A stretch of DNA of 64,000 bases, from assembly GCF_000331515.1 (NCBI RefSeq), contig NZ_AMZO01000004.1:1-64000 (forward strand), read 5' to 3'. Below the pieces are notes generated by a model. That model ran no database searches. It saw nothing but the letters and a program-made list of their open reading frames with translations, and was not told the DNA's origin. Below, piece after piece: positions 50,778 through 60,254 of the stretch (its first letter is position 1; every line of letters begins with the position of its first letter). Made by a program: the position numbers and the translations under genes. This DNA comes from Photobacterium marinum (GTDB lineage Bacteria > Pseudomonadota > Gammaproteobacteria > Enterobacterales > Vibrionaceae).

Positions 50778-51544
50778 AACCTATGGCAACCAATGGAATT
50801 TGTGTTTTTCGAAAATTGTATTAATTACGTTGAATATATAAATATATGAATCAAGATCTCAGTGCTGTTATTAATACTTTTATTATTAGTTCACTGTAAG
50901 TAATCAATTAAATAAAGATAAAGCGACCAAATTTGTCTTTAATTAATAATGGTTATTTAAATATTGGAATGGATCTCACACTAACAACCCGCTATTTATT
51001 AACAATTAATTACCGCATATATATAAATATTAACAGAGGGTGAAAATAAGTCGATTTGTTCACTTAGTGTTCGTTTGTAAACCCAATATTTTCGTGAATT
51101 CTGCTTCCTGTCAAATTATTTTTTCCGATATACTAGGCAGTGCACATAACTTACAGGTTTTGCCCTGTGCTCATTGAGCGCGGGAGACTACCGTTTGAGC
51201 AATAGGTTTGTCAAACAAATATATTATTTGATGCATACGTCAAAATATTACCGTGTGCTATTCTGGTGATGTTCATTTTATTGACAGTTGACAGATAAAC
51301 TCGAATGTTTTCTCATTTAGCAAAATAATAAAATAAATTAGACGCCCAAACATCGGTTGGATTTATAACCCTCTCATATATATGGAAAACCTACTGGTGT
51401 GACGGATTTAAGGTGTTGTTTCCTTTTGTTTTTCTTTATGGCTTAACATTTTTGCAGTAGTCAAATATTAGGTTTGCCGAAAAATATAAATGATTTTGTC
51501 GATGGTAACTCCAGCGGCAGGGGGACTTTTACCCTTAATCACCA
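50778..51544. promoter_or_regulatory. AT-rich divergent control region between fliM and motY
   Basis: 767 bp without a credible gene, strongly AT-rich against its surroundings. It must carry the promoters of fliM (minus) and motY (plus). A possible sigma-70 site on the plus strand is TTCCTG (51105-51110), 18 bp, TATACT (51129-51134), followed by small dyads at 51143-51180. Two TTGACA hexamers (51281-51286, 51288-51293) lack a good -10. No GG-N10-GC sigma-54 site was found on either strand. Confidence 0.6.
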
Positions 51545-52447
51545 ATGAAACACATACAACGTTATTTAGGCTTAGTGATGGTTAGACGAAGTGTTGCTAC
51601 TTTATTGATGCTATTGACTTCAGCCCAGGGATTCGGCCAGGAAAATAAAAGAATGTCGGCCCTGGATAATAGTCAGTGGACATTTAAAGGTAATAAAACA
51701 ATGTGTTCTATTTCGCATGAAATAGAAGATTTTGGTGTGGCGGCAATTATTGCTGAAGCGGGTGAGGAGACTCGCCTTGAAATTAAGTCTAATGAACTAA
51801 AGAAGCAGATTGCATATCGTTCTGTTTTTGAAACACCTGCAGTCTGGGCGAATAATACTACTAAGCCTATTTATGATATTGGAATGATTGATTTTTCACC
51901 GCTTACCGGTGAATTAGTTGTCCATCAGGCTGGCGTCGTTTTTGAAAAATTAAAAAATGGAACGTGGGTCAAAGTCCTTTTAAAAGATGAACGTCAAATA
52001 ACTGACAGCGTCATTTTAACCAATATCAATTTCCAGCAACCTGCTGAAGATTTCCTTAAATGTCGTAATCACTTGTTGCCGGTAAACTACCAGCAGGTCA
52101 GAAACAGTGAATTCTATTTTCGATCGGGATCGACCTCGGTATCGAAAGAGAGCCTGCGCGCCTTGCGTGGCATTGCGGAATACATCAATGAAACTGCATC
52201 AATCAGTAAGATCCTGATTGACGGTCACTCTGATAGCCAGGGGCGGGTCGGTGTGAAACTCAGAATGTCTCGGGAACGGGCTGAGGAAGTGGCGGCGGCG
52301 CTGATTGAGTTCGGCATTCCCCACAAGATGATTCAAATTCGTTCTCATGGCGATCGCTATCCTATCGCCGATAACGCCCAGGAGCTAGGGCGGATGAAAA
52401 ATCGACGGGTAACAGTGCGTTTAATTAAGAAATCTGCGGCAGGTTAG
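51545..52447 (+). CDS. motY: Lateral-type flagellar T-ring protein MotY (OmpA family)
   Basis: Periplasmic protein that in Vibrio forms the T-ring anchoring stator units to the basal body. It has a signal peptide, an N-terminal MotY-type beta domain, and a C-terminal OmpA-like peptidoglycan-binding domain (about 190-295, with IDGHSDSQGR and NRRVTVRL). The outer ATG at 51545 lacks a ribosome-binding site. ATG 51578 has AGG seven bases upstream and gives a cleaner signal peptide, so it may be the real start. It precedes lafK by three bases, as in the V. parahaemolyticus lateral cluster. Confidence 0.88.
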   Translation: MKHIQRYLGLVMVRRSVATLLMLLTSAQGFGQENKRMSALDNSQWTFKGNKTMCSISHEIEDFGVAAIIAEAGEETRLEIKSNELKKQIAYRSVFETPAVWANNTTKPIYDIGMIDFSPLTGELVVHQAGVVFEKLKNGTWVKVLLKDERQITDSVILTNINFQQPAEDFLKCRNHLLPVNYQQVRNSEFYFRSGSTSVSKESLRALRGIAEYINETASISKILIDGHSDSQGRVGVKLRMSRERAEEVAAALIEFGIPHKMIQIRSHGDRYPIADNAQELGRMKNRRVTVRLIKKSAAG

Positions 52448-52450
52448 TAA

Positions 52451-53875
52451 ATGAAGAAGAGTTGGCAAGTTTTAATGTTCCACCCTCATCACCCTGGTTT
52501 AGAGCAGGTTCTGTCAGAGGGCGAAGCAAAAGGATACCAATTAACTCAGACAGCTGATCTGGCTGACTGTTTAACCCTCCTTACCCAGAATCATTGGGAC
52601 CTGGTGTTAGTGCCAGCCTGGTTGCCGGACGGTACTGAGGCCGCGGACCTGATCAAATTGGTACAGCCTCGCTATAAAGGCGAAGTGGTTGTCGTTTCCG
52701 AACTGCAGCATGTTGCCCAGGTGACTCGCGCTTTGCAGCAGGGTGCGATGGATTACTTGTTGATCCCGTTTGGCCACATGCACCTGAGTCAACTCGTTCA
52801 GCGCCTGCAGCCTGAACAACAGCGTCAGGCGATTGTCGCAGAATCTCATCAGAGCAAACAGTTATTCCAGCTGGCGCAACGAGTAGCTCAGGCTGACGCT
52901 TCTGTTCTGATTAACGGTGAGAGCGGTACTGGTAAAGAAGTTTTGGCGCGTTTTATTCATGAATCATCTCCGCGCGCTTCCGGTCCGTTTGTCGCTATTA
53001 ACTGTGCAGCAATTCCTGAAACCATGATTGAGTCGATTCTTTTCGGTCATACCAAAGGGGCGTTTACTGGCGCAACGTCTGCTCAGGCCGGTAAGTTGGA
53101 AATTGCCAACGGCGGTACCCTGATGCTGGATGAAATTGGTGAACTGCCATTGTCCCTGCAGACTAAGTTATTGCGAGTACTGCAGGAACGAGAGGTTGAG
53201 CGCTTAGGTAGCCATCAGAAAATTAAACTGGATATCCGGGTTCTGGCTGCAACCAACCGTGATCTGGAAAAGGAAGTGGCTGAAGGACGTTTTCGTGCGG
53301 ACCTGTATTACCGTCTGAATGTTTTTCCTATGTACTGCGCAACCCTGAAAGAGCGTCAAGAAGACATCGTTCCTCTGGCACGTCATTTGCTTGCTAGATA
53401 TATGCCTAACGACCAGCTCACGACAGAGTTTACCGAGGAGGCTCAGCTGGCACTGCGTAGCTATGACTGGCCGGGCAATGTTCGCGAACTTGAAAATGTT
53501 ATTCAGCGCGCGTTGGTTATGAGCAGAGGCTGTTTAATCCGAGGCGAAGATTTGATGCTGCCGGTACAGACAACACAGGAACCGTCTGTTGAACCGCTTG
53601 CAGATATGAATGTTTTGCCGGTGAGGCAACAGGCTGTCGAAAGTGACGCCAAGCCGAACTTGCAGAAGAGCCGTAAGCTGGCGGAGTTTGACACCATTAT
53701 TGAAACGCTGCGTCGGTTTAACGGTCACCGCAGCAAAACCGCCGAAGAGCTGGGGGTGTCAACCCGGGCGCTGAGATACAAGATCCAGACAATGCGTGAG
53801 CAGGGACTGGATATAGAAAAAATACTGACTGGGCAAAACACGGATTTTGCTGCAACCAATTTAAATTATTCATAA
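52451..53875 (+). CDS. lafK: Lateral flagellar sigma-54-dependent activator LafK
   Basis: 474-residue master activator of lateral flagellar operons. The N-terminal 115 residues fold like a receiver, but the phosphoacceptor site reads Pro55 instead of Asp. The AAA+ domain has Walker A GESGTGKE (156-163), the sigma-54 contact loop GAFTGA (203-208) and Walker [11 protein letters not shown] Fis-type helix-turn-helix ([17 protein letters not shown]) ends the protein. It heads fliEFGHIJ, and a sigma-54 promoter is present upstream of flgB. Confidence 0.93.
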   Translation: MKKSWQVLMFHPHHPGLEQVLSEGEAKGYQLTQTADLADCLTLLTQNHWDLVLVPAWLPDGTEAADLIKLVQPRYKGEVVVVSELQHVAQVTRALQQGAMDYLLIPFGHMHLSQLVQRLQPEQQRQAIVAESHQSKQLFQLAQRVAQADASVLINGESGTGKEVLARFIHESSPRASGPFVAINCAAIPETMIESILFGHTKGAFTGATSAQAGKLEIANGGTLMLDEIGELPLSLQTKLLRVLQEREVERLGSHQKIKLDIRVLAATNRDLEKEVAEGRFRADLYYRLNVFPMYCATLKERQEDIVPLARHLLARYMPNDQLTTEFTEEAQLALRSYDWPGNVRELENVIQRALVMSRGCLIRGEDLMLPVQTTQEPSVEPLADMNVLPVRQQAVESDAKPNLQKSRKLAEFDTIIETLRRFNGHRSKTAEELGVSTRALRYKIQTMREQGLDIEKILTGQNTDFAATNLNYS

Positions 53876-53903
53876 CTGAACCGTCATTACGCGAGAACCA
53901 GAT

Positions 53904-54248
53904 ATGCAAGATAAAGTAATGAGCATGCAATTGCCGCTTAGCCAGATGAATGAGATTCAGGCTCAGATTAATACGCTGGAGCCAATGCAGATTGCTCCGA
54001 ATCCGATGACGGTTAACCAGACGAATCCTGTTAATTTCACGGATGCTATTTCGCAGGCAATCAATAGTGTCGACCAGCAGGGTAAAGAAGCATCGGCAAT
54101 GATGACTGCGGTTGATACCGGAAAGAGTGATGACTTGGTTGGTGCCATGGTTGCTAGCCAGAAAGCCAGCCTGTCGTTTGCCGCTATGGTGCAAGTACGA
54201 AATAAGCTGCTTACTGCTTATGATGACGTCATGAAAATGCCGGTGTAA
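53904..54248 (+). CDS. fliE: Lateral-type flagellar hook-basal body protein FliE
   Basis: 114-residue adaptor joining the MS-ring to the proximal rod. The C-terminal FliE signature (SLSFAAMVQVRNKLLTAYDDVMKMPV) is intact. It lies 28 bp after lafK and 13 bp before fliF in one long plus-strand operon. Confidence 0.95.
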   Translation: MQDKVMSMQLPLSQMNEIQAQINTLEPMQIAPNPMTVNQTNPVNFTDAISQAINSVDQQGKEASAMMTAVDTGKSDDLVGAMVASQKASLSFAAMVQVRNKLLTAYDDVMKMPV

Positions 54249-54261
54249 TGAGGCGAGATAA

Positions 54262-55971
54262 GTGACTGAATTAATCAAACAAAGGCTAGCTGGCATAGCT
54301 GGCCCTTCAAGTATAGGGCAGCTGTTTTCCGGTGCCCGACTGATGGTATTGCTGGGGATCATTGCCACACTGGTTGCGTCTGTGGTGGTGATTGGTCTGT
54401 GGCAGGGGAATACCCAGTATCGGCCACTGTACGGTGAGCATGAAAACTTTGACCGTGCCCAGGTATTGTCTGTTCTTGAACAGAGAGGGATGGATTTCTA
54501 CATCGACCCTCAGCAGGGTACCATCATGGTGGATCGTCATAGTCTGGGCCAGGCTCGTATGGCGATGGCTGCTGCAGGTATTGAAGCTCAGCTGCCTACA
54601 GGTCTGGAAATTCTGTCCCAGGATTCCAGCTTGGGTACCAGCCAGTTTATTGAAAATGCCCGCTACCGTCACGGTCTTGAAGGTGAACTGGCGCGAAGCA
54701 TCATGGCACTGGACCCGGTCAGCAATGTTCGTGTTCACCTGGCAATTCCGAAACAAACACTGTTTGTTCGCCGTGAAAAAGAGCAGCCGTCTGCATCAGT
54801 TGTGGTCTCGCTGCGTCCGGGCCAGAGCCTGGATACCGAGCAGGTGACAGCCATTGTTAATCTGGTTGCCGGTAGTGTGCCGGAGCTGAGCTCAGAGCAT
54901 GTTAACGTGATCGATCAGCAGGGTAACCTGTTGTCAGCCGTAATTAATGATGACGGCAAACATGGCCGTAACAGCAGTCGTTACCTTGAATATGTTCAGA
55001 AGCTGGAGCGCAGCTATATTGAACGCGCATCCCGTATGTTGCGTCCATTGGTCGGCATGGAAAACTTCCAGGTTGAAGTGGCGGCAGATATCAATTTTGA
55101 CCGTGTTGAAGCGACAGAGGAGCTGTATGCGCCAGACGGCACGGTTGCGAATGAATACAGCACTTATGATCGTCGTATCGGCAAACCTGCTCAGGGGGTA
55201 CCGGGTGCACTGAGCAACCGTCCGCCGGAAGAAGGTGAGGATGCTGCTGATAAGAACCAAGGTAATGAGCGTGGTGAATCATCTCGTGACTTCGCGATTG
55301 ATCGAACCCTGAAGCATACTCTGTACCAGCAGGGCCAGATTAAGCGTCTGAGTGTGTCGGTACTCCTTAATGGTCAGCCGGAAACTTTTTCTCAGGCACA
55401 GTTGCAAGATCTTAAGCAAATGCTGGCGGATTCAATTGGTATCGATACTGCACGCGGTGATAAGTTCAGCGTTGTGGTTTATCCGTTCAATCGCGGTGAT
55501 GCTAACTTGCTGGCCGATGAGCCTTCATGGTGGACGCAGCCTATTTGGCTTGATTACCTGCGTTACCTGTTGTCCGCACTGGTTGCATTGGTGATTCTAC
55601 TGGTTGTTGTTCGCCCAGCAATACGTCAGCTGTCTGGCGCTAATAAAGCGAATAAGCTGATGATTCCTGAAGCAGAAAATCTGCCAGAGAAAGAAACGTC
55701 AACCGCAGTGGCAACCGTGCCAGCTACAGCTGGTGGTGAAGTGAATAATCAGGAAACTGAATCTGATGCCGATGTGGTGGCAACCCAAACTGCAACTCCT
55801 GGCCTGAGCTCTGTTGTTTCAAGTGAAGAGTTGCCTGAGTTGCCGAGTCCTGAAACGGGTCTTGAAGCGCAGCTGTCTTATCTTCAGATGCTGTCTGAGA
55901 AAGAACCAGAGCGTGTTGCTCATGTAGTTAAACAGTGGATTACACCGAAAGATGACGACGACCGAGAATAA
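54262..55971 (+). CDS. fliF: Lateral-type flagellar MS-ring protein FliF
   Basis: Forms the MS-ring, the basal body foundation in the inner membrane. 569 residues with an N-terminal membrane helix (MVLLGIIATLVASVVVIGLW), ring-building motifs (YVQKLERSYIERASRML region), a C-terminal membrane helix (LLSALVALVILLVVV), and an acidic tail that binds FliG. The start is GTG at 54262. The end overlaps fliG by 20 bp. Confidence 0.97.
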   Translation: MTELIKQRLAGIAGPSSIGQLFSGARLMVLLGIIATLVASVVVIGLWQGNTQYRPLYGEHENFDRAQVLSVLEQRGMDFYIDPQQGTIMVDRHSLGQARMAMAAAGIEAQLPTGLEILSQDSSLGTSQFIENARYRHGLEGELARSIMALDPVSNVRVHLAIPKQTLFVRREKEQPSASVVVSLRPGQSLDTEQVTAIVNLVAGSVPELSSEHVNVIDQQGNLLSAVINDDGKHGRNSSRYLEYVQKLERSYIERASRMLRPLVGMENFQVEVAADINFDRVEATEELYAPDGTVANEYSTYDRRIGKPAQGVPGALSNRPPEEGEDAADKNQGNERGESSRDFAIDRTLKHTLYQQGQIKRLSVSVLLNGQPETFSQAQLQDLKQMLADSIGIDTARGDKFSVVVYPFNRGDANLLADEPSWWTQPIWLDYLRYLLSALVALVILLVVVRPAIRQLSGANKANKLMIPEAENLPEKETSTAVATVPATAGGEVNNQETESDADVVATQTATPGLSSVVSSEELPELPSPETGLEAQLSYLQMLSEKEPERVAHVVKQWITPKDDDDRE

Positions 55972-56959
55972 CCCTGGAATGGAACAAGCTGCCATCCTGC
56001 TGCTGAGTATGGGTGAAGAAGCGGCAGCTAATGTGCTCAAGCAACTTGATCGCGAGCAGGTGCGTCAGCTGTCAATTGCGATGGCGAATATCCCTGCGGT
56101 GAAAAAAACTGAAGCAGAAAATGTTTTTCAGCGTTTTTTCAATGATTTCAAGACTGAGTCAGGCATTTCAGGTGCATCACGTAACTACCTTGAGCGCACC
56201 TTGAACAAGGCTCTGGGACAGTCTCTGTCCCAGCCTTTGCTGGACTCTATCTATGGCGACTCGCTTAAACACAACCTGCAGCGCCTGCAGTGGCTGGAGC
56301 CGGCGAAGCTGGCTGAGCTGATTTCGGGTGAACACCCGCAGATGCAGGCTGTATTCTTGGCTTACCTAGAGCCGGAAGTCGCGACTCAACTGTTGGCACG
56401 CTTGCCTACAGAAAATTTAGATGACTTGCTTTACCGTCTGGCTAACCTGAAAGAAGTCCATCCGAACATGATCGACGAAGTTCATGTGTTGCTGGAGAAA
56501 TTCTTGTCTCAGGTCGGTCAGCAGAATAGTACGTTGATCGACGGTACTGAGAAGGCAAGCGAGATCATCAACCGCCTGAACGGCGATCAGAGCCAGCAAG
56601 TAATGCTGGGACTGAAAGAGCTGGATCCGGAGCTGGTTTCAACGCTGGAAAGCAAGATGTACAACTTCGACATTCTGGTACGCCAGACCGAAGATACGCT
56701 GGAGCGTCTGGTCGAGGAAGTCGATCAGGAACTGCTGGCAACTGCACTGAAAGGCAGCGAGCAGGCTCTGCAGGACAAGGTTTTTGGTACTATGCCGAAG
56801 CGTGCGGCTCAGTACCTGCGCGAAGCAATGGAAGGCAAGGGACGAGTTCGTCTCAGCGCGGTCGAAGAAGCCCGTTCCCAACTTATTACCACGTTGCGTC
56901 GGCTTGCTGACGAGGGTGAGATTGAGCTTCAGCTGTTCAGTGAACCGGTTGTGGAGTAG
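55952..56959 (+). CDS. fliG: Lateral-type flagellar motor switch protein FliG
   Basis: Rotor protein that contacts the stator and generates torque. 335 residues with N-terminal, middle (EHPQMQAVFLAYLEPEVA) and charged C-terminal domains (MPKRAAQYLREAMEGKGRVRLS), all complete. The ATG at 55952 lies inside fliF; a later in-frame ATG at 55979 would trim the N-terminus. The overlap implies coupled synthesis of FliF and FliG. Confidence 0.96.
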   Translation: MTTTENNPGMEQAAILLLSMGEEAAANVLKQLDREQVRQLSIAMANIPAVKKTEAENVFQRFFNDFKTESGISGASRNYLERTLNKALGQSLSQPLLDSIYGDSLKHNLQRLQWLEPAKLAELISGEHPQMQAVFLAYLEPEVATQLLARLPTENLDDLLYRLANLKEVHPNMIDEVHVLLEKFLSQVGQQNSTLIDGTEKASEIINRLNGDQSQQVMLGLKELDPELVSTLESKMYNFDILVRQTEDTLERLVEEVDQELLATALKGSEQALQDKVFGTMPKRAAQYLREAMEGKGRVRLSAVEEARSQLITTLRRLADEGEIELQLFSEPVVE

Positions 56960-56961
56960 GT

Positions 56962-57675
56962 ATGAAGAAGCAGGCAGTGAAAATTCTTCATCCCCAGATG
57001 GGTCAGTACCGCAATTATCATTTTCCGCCACTGGTTGAGCCGGAAGAGGATTTATTCGGTGATGACCTGTCTGCGGGCAGTGGCGCTTCCTATCAGGATG
57101 AGTTCAATGACGGTTTTCAGGATGGCCAGCAGAAAGGTTTTGAGCAGGGCTATCAGGAAGGTCTGGCCCAGGGCCAGCAGGCTGGTGAACAACAAGGTTT
57201 AGATCAGGGACGCCAGCAGGGGGTCCGTGAAGGTCTTTCCCAGGTGCAGCAGCAGATGGGCAGTACTGTGACATCTGTTGATAATCTGATGCAGCAAATT
57301 CAGCAAGTGTTTCACCAGCATGTTCGTCAGCAGAGCGAGATGATTTGTGACTTGGTGCAGAAAGTGTCGCGCCAGGTTATTCGTGCAGAGCTGACATTGG
57401 TACCAAGCCAGATGGTCAACCTGATTGAAGAAACCCTGGCTCAGATGCCGGAGCACAAGCCGGAGCTTGAGGTTTATCTAAACCCGCAAGACTGTCAGCG
57501 CTTGGTGGATTTGGTTCCGGAGCAGGTTAGCAGCTGGAACCTGAAGCCGGATGATTCATTAGCAATTGGCAGCTGCCGCGTGGTAACCAGTGATTCAGAG
57601 GCCTTCGCCGATAGCGAAGAGCGTCTGGAAGCCTGTATGGAATCGATTCGGGATAATTTACTGACAGATGCGTGA
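56962..57675 (+). CDS. fliH: Lateral-type flagellar export ATPase regulator FliH
   Basis: Cytosolic dimer that holds and restrains the FliI ATPase and links it to the C-ring. 237 residues. An unbroken GxxxG helix has glycine at every fourth position from G51 to G91 (eleven glycines), rich in Gln and Glu. The C-terminal FliI-binding domain follows (about 110-237). It lies two bases after fliG and overlaps fliI by 8 bp. Confidence 0.93.
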   Translation: MKKQAVKILHPQMGQYRNYHFPPLVEPEEDLFGDDLSAGSGASYQDEFNDGFQDGQQKGFEQGYQEGLAQGQQAGEQQGLDQGRQQGVREGLSQVQQQMGSTVTSVDNLMQQIQQVFHQHVRQQSEMICDLVQKVSRQVIRAELTLVPSQMVNLIEETLAQMPEHKPELEVYLNPQDCQRLVDLVPEQVSSWNLKPDDSLAIGSCRVVTSDSEAFADSEERLEACMESIRDNLLTDA

Positions 57676-59008
57676 TATTTTTCAGGAGCTGAATGCTCGT
57701 TTATCCTCGGCCGTCGAGCAGGTTCCTGACGTGCCGGTTGCCCGCACCTATGGCCGATTGACCCGCATGGCCGGGTTGACCCTGGAAGCTGTAGGTTGCC
57801 GGCTGAGTACCGGCCAGCGCTGTATGATTGAAACGGACCTCGGAACTTTGGTGGAAGCTGAAGTTGTGGGGTTCGATCGTAATGCATCGGTTCTGATGCC
57901 AATTCGCCACACCACCGGTCTGCGTCCCGGCAGCCGGGTTCTTCCGCTTCACGGCGACAGCAAAATTAATGTCGGCTTTAACATGCTCGGCAGGGTGCTT
58001 AATGGTCTCGGTGAGCCACTGGACGGCAAAGGCCAACTGGCAGCCGAACACCGTATCAACCTTCATGGTGAAACGATCAACCCGCTGCAACGTCTACCGA
58101 TTTCGACTCAGCTTGATGTCGGGGTCAGGGCGATCAACGGTATGCTCAGTGTGGGTAAAGGCCAGCGAATGGGTTTGTTTGCCGGTAGTGGTGTCGGTAA
58201 AAGTGTACTGCTGGGTATGATGACCCGTAATACTACCGCAGAAATTACCGTGGTGGGGCTTATCGGTGAACGAGGTCGTGAGGTGCGTGAATTCATCGAG
58301 CACTCACTGGGTCCGGAAGGTATGAAGAATGCGGTCGTAATTGCCTCGCCGGCGGATGATCCGCCGCTGATGCGACTGCGTGCATCGGTATTGTGCCACC
58401 GGATAGCTGAGTTTTTCCGTGACCAGGGCCATGACGTTCTGTTGCTGATGGATTCACTGACCCGCTATGCACAGGCCCAGCGGGAAATTGCCTTGGCTGT
58501 AGGTGAGCCGCCGGCAACCAAAGGTTATCCGCCTTCGGTATTCAGCCTCTTACCTCAGCTGGTTGAGCGTGCCGGTAACGGTGCGACAGAGCGGGGATCA
58601 ATTACCGCCTTTTATACCGTTTTGTCCGAAGGTGATGATCAGCAGGATCCGATTGCCGATGCGGCCCGTGCGATTCTGGATGGTCATATCGTACTTAACC
58701 GTGAGTTGGCTGAGCAGGGACACTACCCGGCAATTGATATTGAACAGTCAATCAGTCGTGCTATGCCGCAGGTTGTTACTCAAGATCAGTTAAGAAAAGC
58801 TCAGCGGGTCAAACAGCTTTATGCCCGCTACCGTCAGGTTCAGGATTTGATATCGCTTGGCGGATATCAGCCGGGGCAGGATCCGAACCTGGATTTGGCT
58901 GTACAGTCATACCCTGAAATTTGTGGGTTCTTGCAACAGGGTATCCATGACTCGGTTCCGCTTGAAGAAAGTCAGCAGCAGTTGCAGCAGCTTGTCGGAG
59001 GAAGCTAA
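57668..59008 (+). CDS. fliI: Lateral-type flagellum-specific ATPase FliI
   Basis: Hexameric F1-like ATPase that energises and orders flagellar protein export. 446 residues with Walker A GSGVGKS (173-179), Walker B DVLLLMDSLTR, and the RGSITAFYTVLSEGDD loop. It overlaps fliH and lies three bases before fliJ, forming the usual fliHIJ export module. Confidence 0.97.
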   Translation: MRDIFQELNARLSSAVEQVPDVPVARTYGRLTRMAGLTLEAVGCRLSTGQRCMIETDLGTLVEAEVVGFDRNASVLMPIRHTTGLRPGSRVLPLHGDSKINVGFNMLGRVLNGLGEPLDGKGQLAAEHRINLHGETINPLQRLPISTQLDVGVRAINGMLSVGKGQRMGLFAGSGVGKSVLLGMMTRNTTAEITVVGLIGERGREVREFIEHSLGPEGMKNAVVIASPADDPPLMRLRASVLCHRIAEFFRDQGHDVLLLMDSLTRYAQAQREIALAVGEPPATKGYPPSVFSLLPQLVERAGNGATERGSITAFYTVLSEGDDQQDPIADAARAILDGHIVLNRELAEQGHYPAIDIEQSISRAMPQVVTQDQLRKAQRVKQLYARYRQVQDLISLGGYQPGQDPNLDLAVQSYPEICGFLQQGIHDSVPLEESQQQLQQLVGGS

Positions 59009-59011
59009 TTC

Positions 59012-59443
59012 ATGACCAAGAGTGTAAAAGTGATTGAAAGCTGGCGGGATCAGCAGCAGAAGAAGTTTGATGAACTGCAACAGCAGTTTACAGAGATGAA
59101 TCAGCAGAAGATGGCGCACGAGCAGCGTTTGGAACTGTTGGAAAGCCTGTCGGGTCAGTACTCTGTTGGCAGTGGTAGCGAAGCCTCTGCTTTATTGTTA
59201 AAAGGCATCGGACGTTTTCGTCATCAACTGGATAATCTGACCAATCTTCAGCGCCAGGAGCTGGCTCTTTCGGAGGTAGAACTGCGGAGCATGAATGCGC
59301 GCCTGGTTGAGCAGCATTGCCAGGTTAAGAAAGGGGATAAAATCATTGATAAGCGTATGGCCCAGTTCCAGCTCAAACAAGCCCGTCAGGAACAGAAGAT
59401 CCTCGACGAATTGTCAATGAACCGTTTTTTTCATCGCCGCTGA
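59012..59443 (+). CDS. fliJ: Lateral-type flagellar export protein FliJ
   Basis: 143-residue alpha-helical coiled-coil protein that acts as the central stalk of the FliI ring and as chaperone escort. The sequence is almost entirely charged or Gln-rich heptads, and identification rests on this plus position after fliI. Last gene of lafK-fliEFGHIJ, convergent with flgN. A short ACTCTC/GAGAGT stem (59448-59463) may end both transcripts. Confidence 0.88.
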   Translation: MTKSVKVIESWRDQQQKKFDELQQQFTEMNQQKMAHEQRLELLESLSGQYSVGSGSEASALLLKGIGRFRHQLDNLTNLQRQELALSEVELRSMNARLVEQHCQVKKGDKIIDKRMAQFQLKQARQEQKILDELSMNRFFHRR

Positions 59444-59463
59444 GAACTCTCTGTTGAGAGTGT

Positions 59464-59898
59464 TCAGCAGCCTGGGCCGTAGCAGTATTGCTGTTCGGGT
59501 TTGAGCAATTTGTCGATCATTTGTTTTTGCTGCGCCAGTACTCGCCCGTTGGCATTATTCAACTCCTGACATTGCAGTGTCAGTTGATAAAGCTGCTGCC
59601 ATAACTGGTTACCTTGTTGGTTGAATTGCGCAGGTAGCGCAGCCAGCAGACGCTTCATGCCGGCATCATCGGCACTCACACCTAAGGTTTCCAGATATTC
59701 ACAACGTTTTTTGGCGTTGTCGCTAAGTCGTTGCATCAGTTTCTGGAGCTGGACATTATGTGTAAGCAAAGCCTGGCTGTCGCGGTTAACCAACAGAGAT
59801 TGCTGGTGCTTTAGTTGCGTTGCCAGTTGCTGATAGCTTTTTACATCCTGTGCCAGCTCGCCGAGAAGAGCTTTGACTTGCTGTGTACGGGAAGTCAT
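59464..59898 (-). CDS. flgN: Lateral-type FlgN chaperone
   Basis: 144-residue helical protein in the place of FlgN, the cytosolic chaperone of hook-filament junction proteins FlgK and FlgL. Sequence similarity is low, as is usual for FlgN. Length, composition and overlap with flgM (stop and start share a base, TAATG) support the call. Confidence 0.82.
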   Translation of the reverse strand: MTSRTQQVKALLGELAQDVKSYQQLATQLKHQQSLLVNRDSQALLTHNVQLQKLMQRLSDNAKKRCEYLETLGVSADDAGMKRLLAALPAQFNQQGNQLWQQLYQLTLQCQELNNANGRVLAQQKQMIDKLLKPEQQYCYGPGC

Positions 59899-60170
59899 TA
59901 GCTTTGCCCTTGATAGAAGTCAATCATGCTGTCTGCCAGGTTATCCAGGTTGACAGAGACATTACCGGCTTTCAGCATTGCCTTCATTTCGGCAACTTTA
60001 TCCATATCAACGTCAGGAGCGGATTCCATAGATTGTTTCGCAGATTGTAGTGACTTCATCTCGTGGCTAAGCTCAACTTGTGCCTGTGGCGCTTTTGTGC
60101 TCGCAACTGATTTGTTGCTTGCTTCTGTCGGCATTGCGACAGGTTGTGAGTGAGAAATTTTTCCAATCAT
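59898..60170 (-). CDS. flgM: Lateral-type anti-sigma-28 factor FlgM
   Basis: About 90 residues, polar and disordered at the N-terminus, with the C-terminal FlgM sigma-binding region (DVDMDKVAEMKAMLKAGNVSVNLDNLADSMIDF). It holds sigma-28 inactive until it is exported through the finished hook. I start at ATG 60170; an in-frame GTG at 60179 is possible. The matching lateral sigma-28 gene is not in the window. Confidence 0.88.
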   Translation of the reverse strand: MIGKISHSQPVAMPTEASNKSVASTKAPQAQVELSHEMKSLQSAKQSMESAPDVDMDKVAEMKAMLKAGNVSVNLDNLADSMIDFYQGQS

Positions 60171-60254
60171 AGCCTTCACATTAAAAGTATGTTGCGGTTA
60201 TTGATTTACAGCGACCAGTTCGTAAAACACTTAAGTATTTTGTGCTTGTTTTGA

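Noticed and set aside
51436..51460. TATGGC...TTTTGCAG as a sigma-54 promoter of motY
   Set aside because: The GG and GC dinucleotides are twelve bases apart, not the required ten, and the -24 box is poor.
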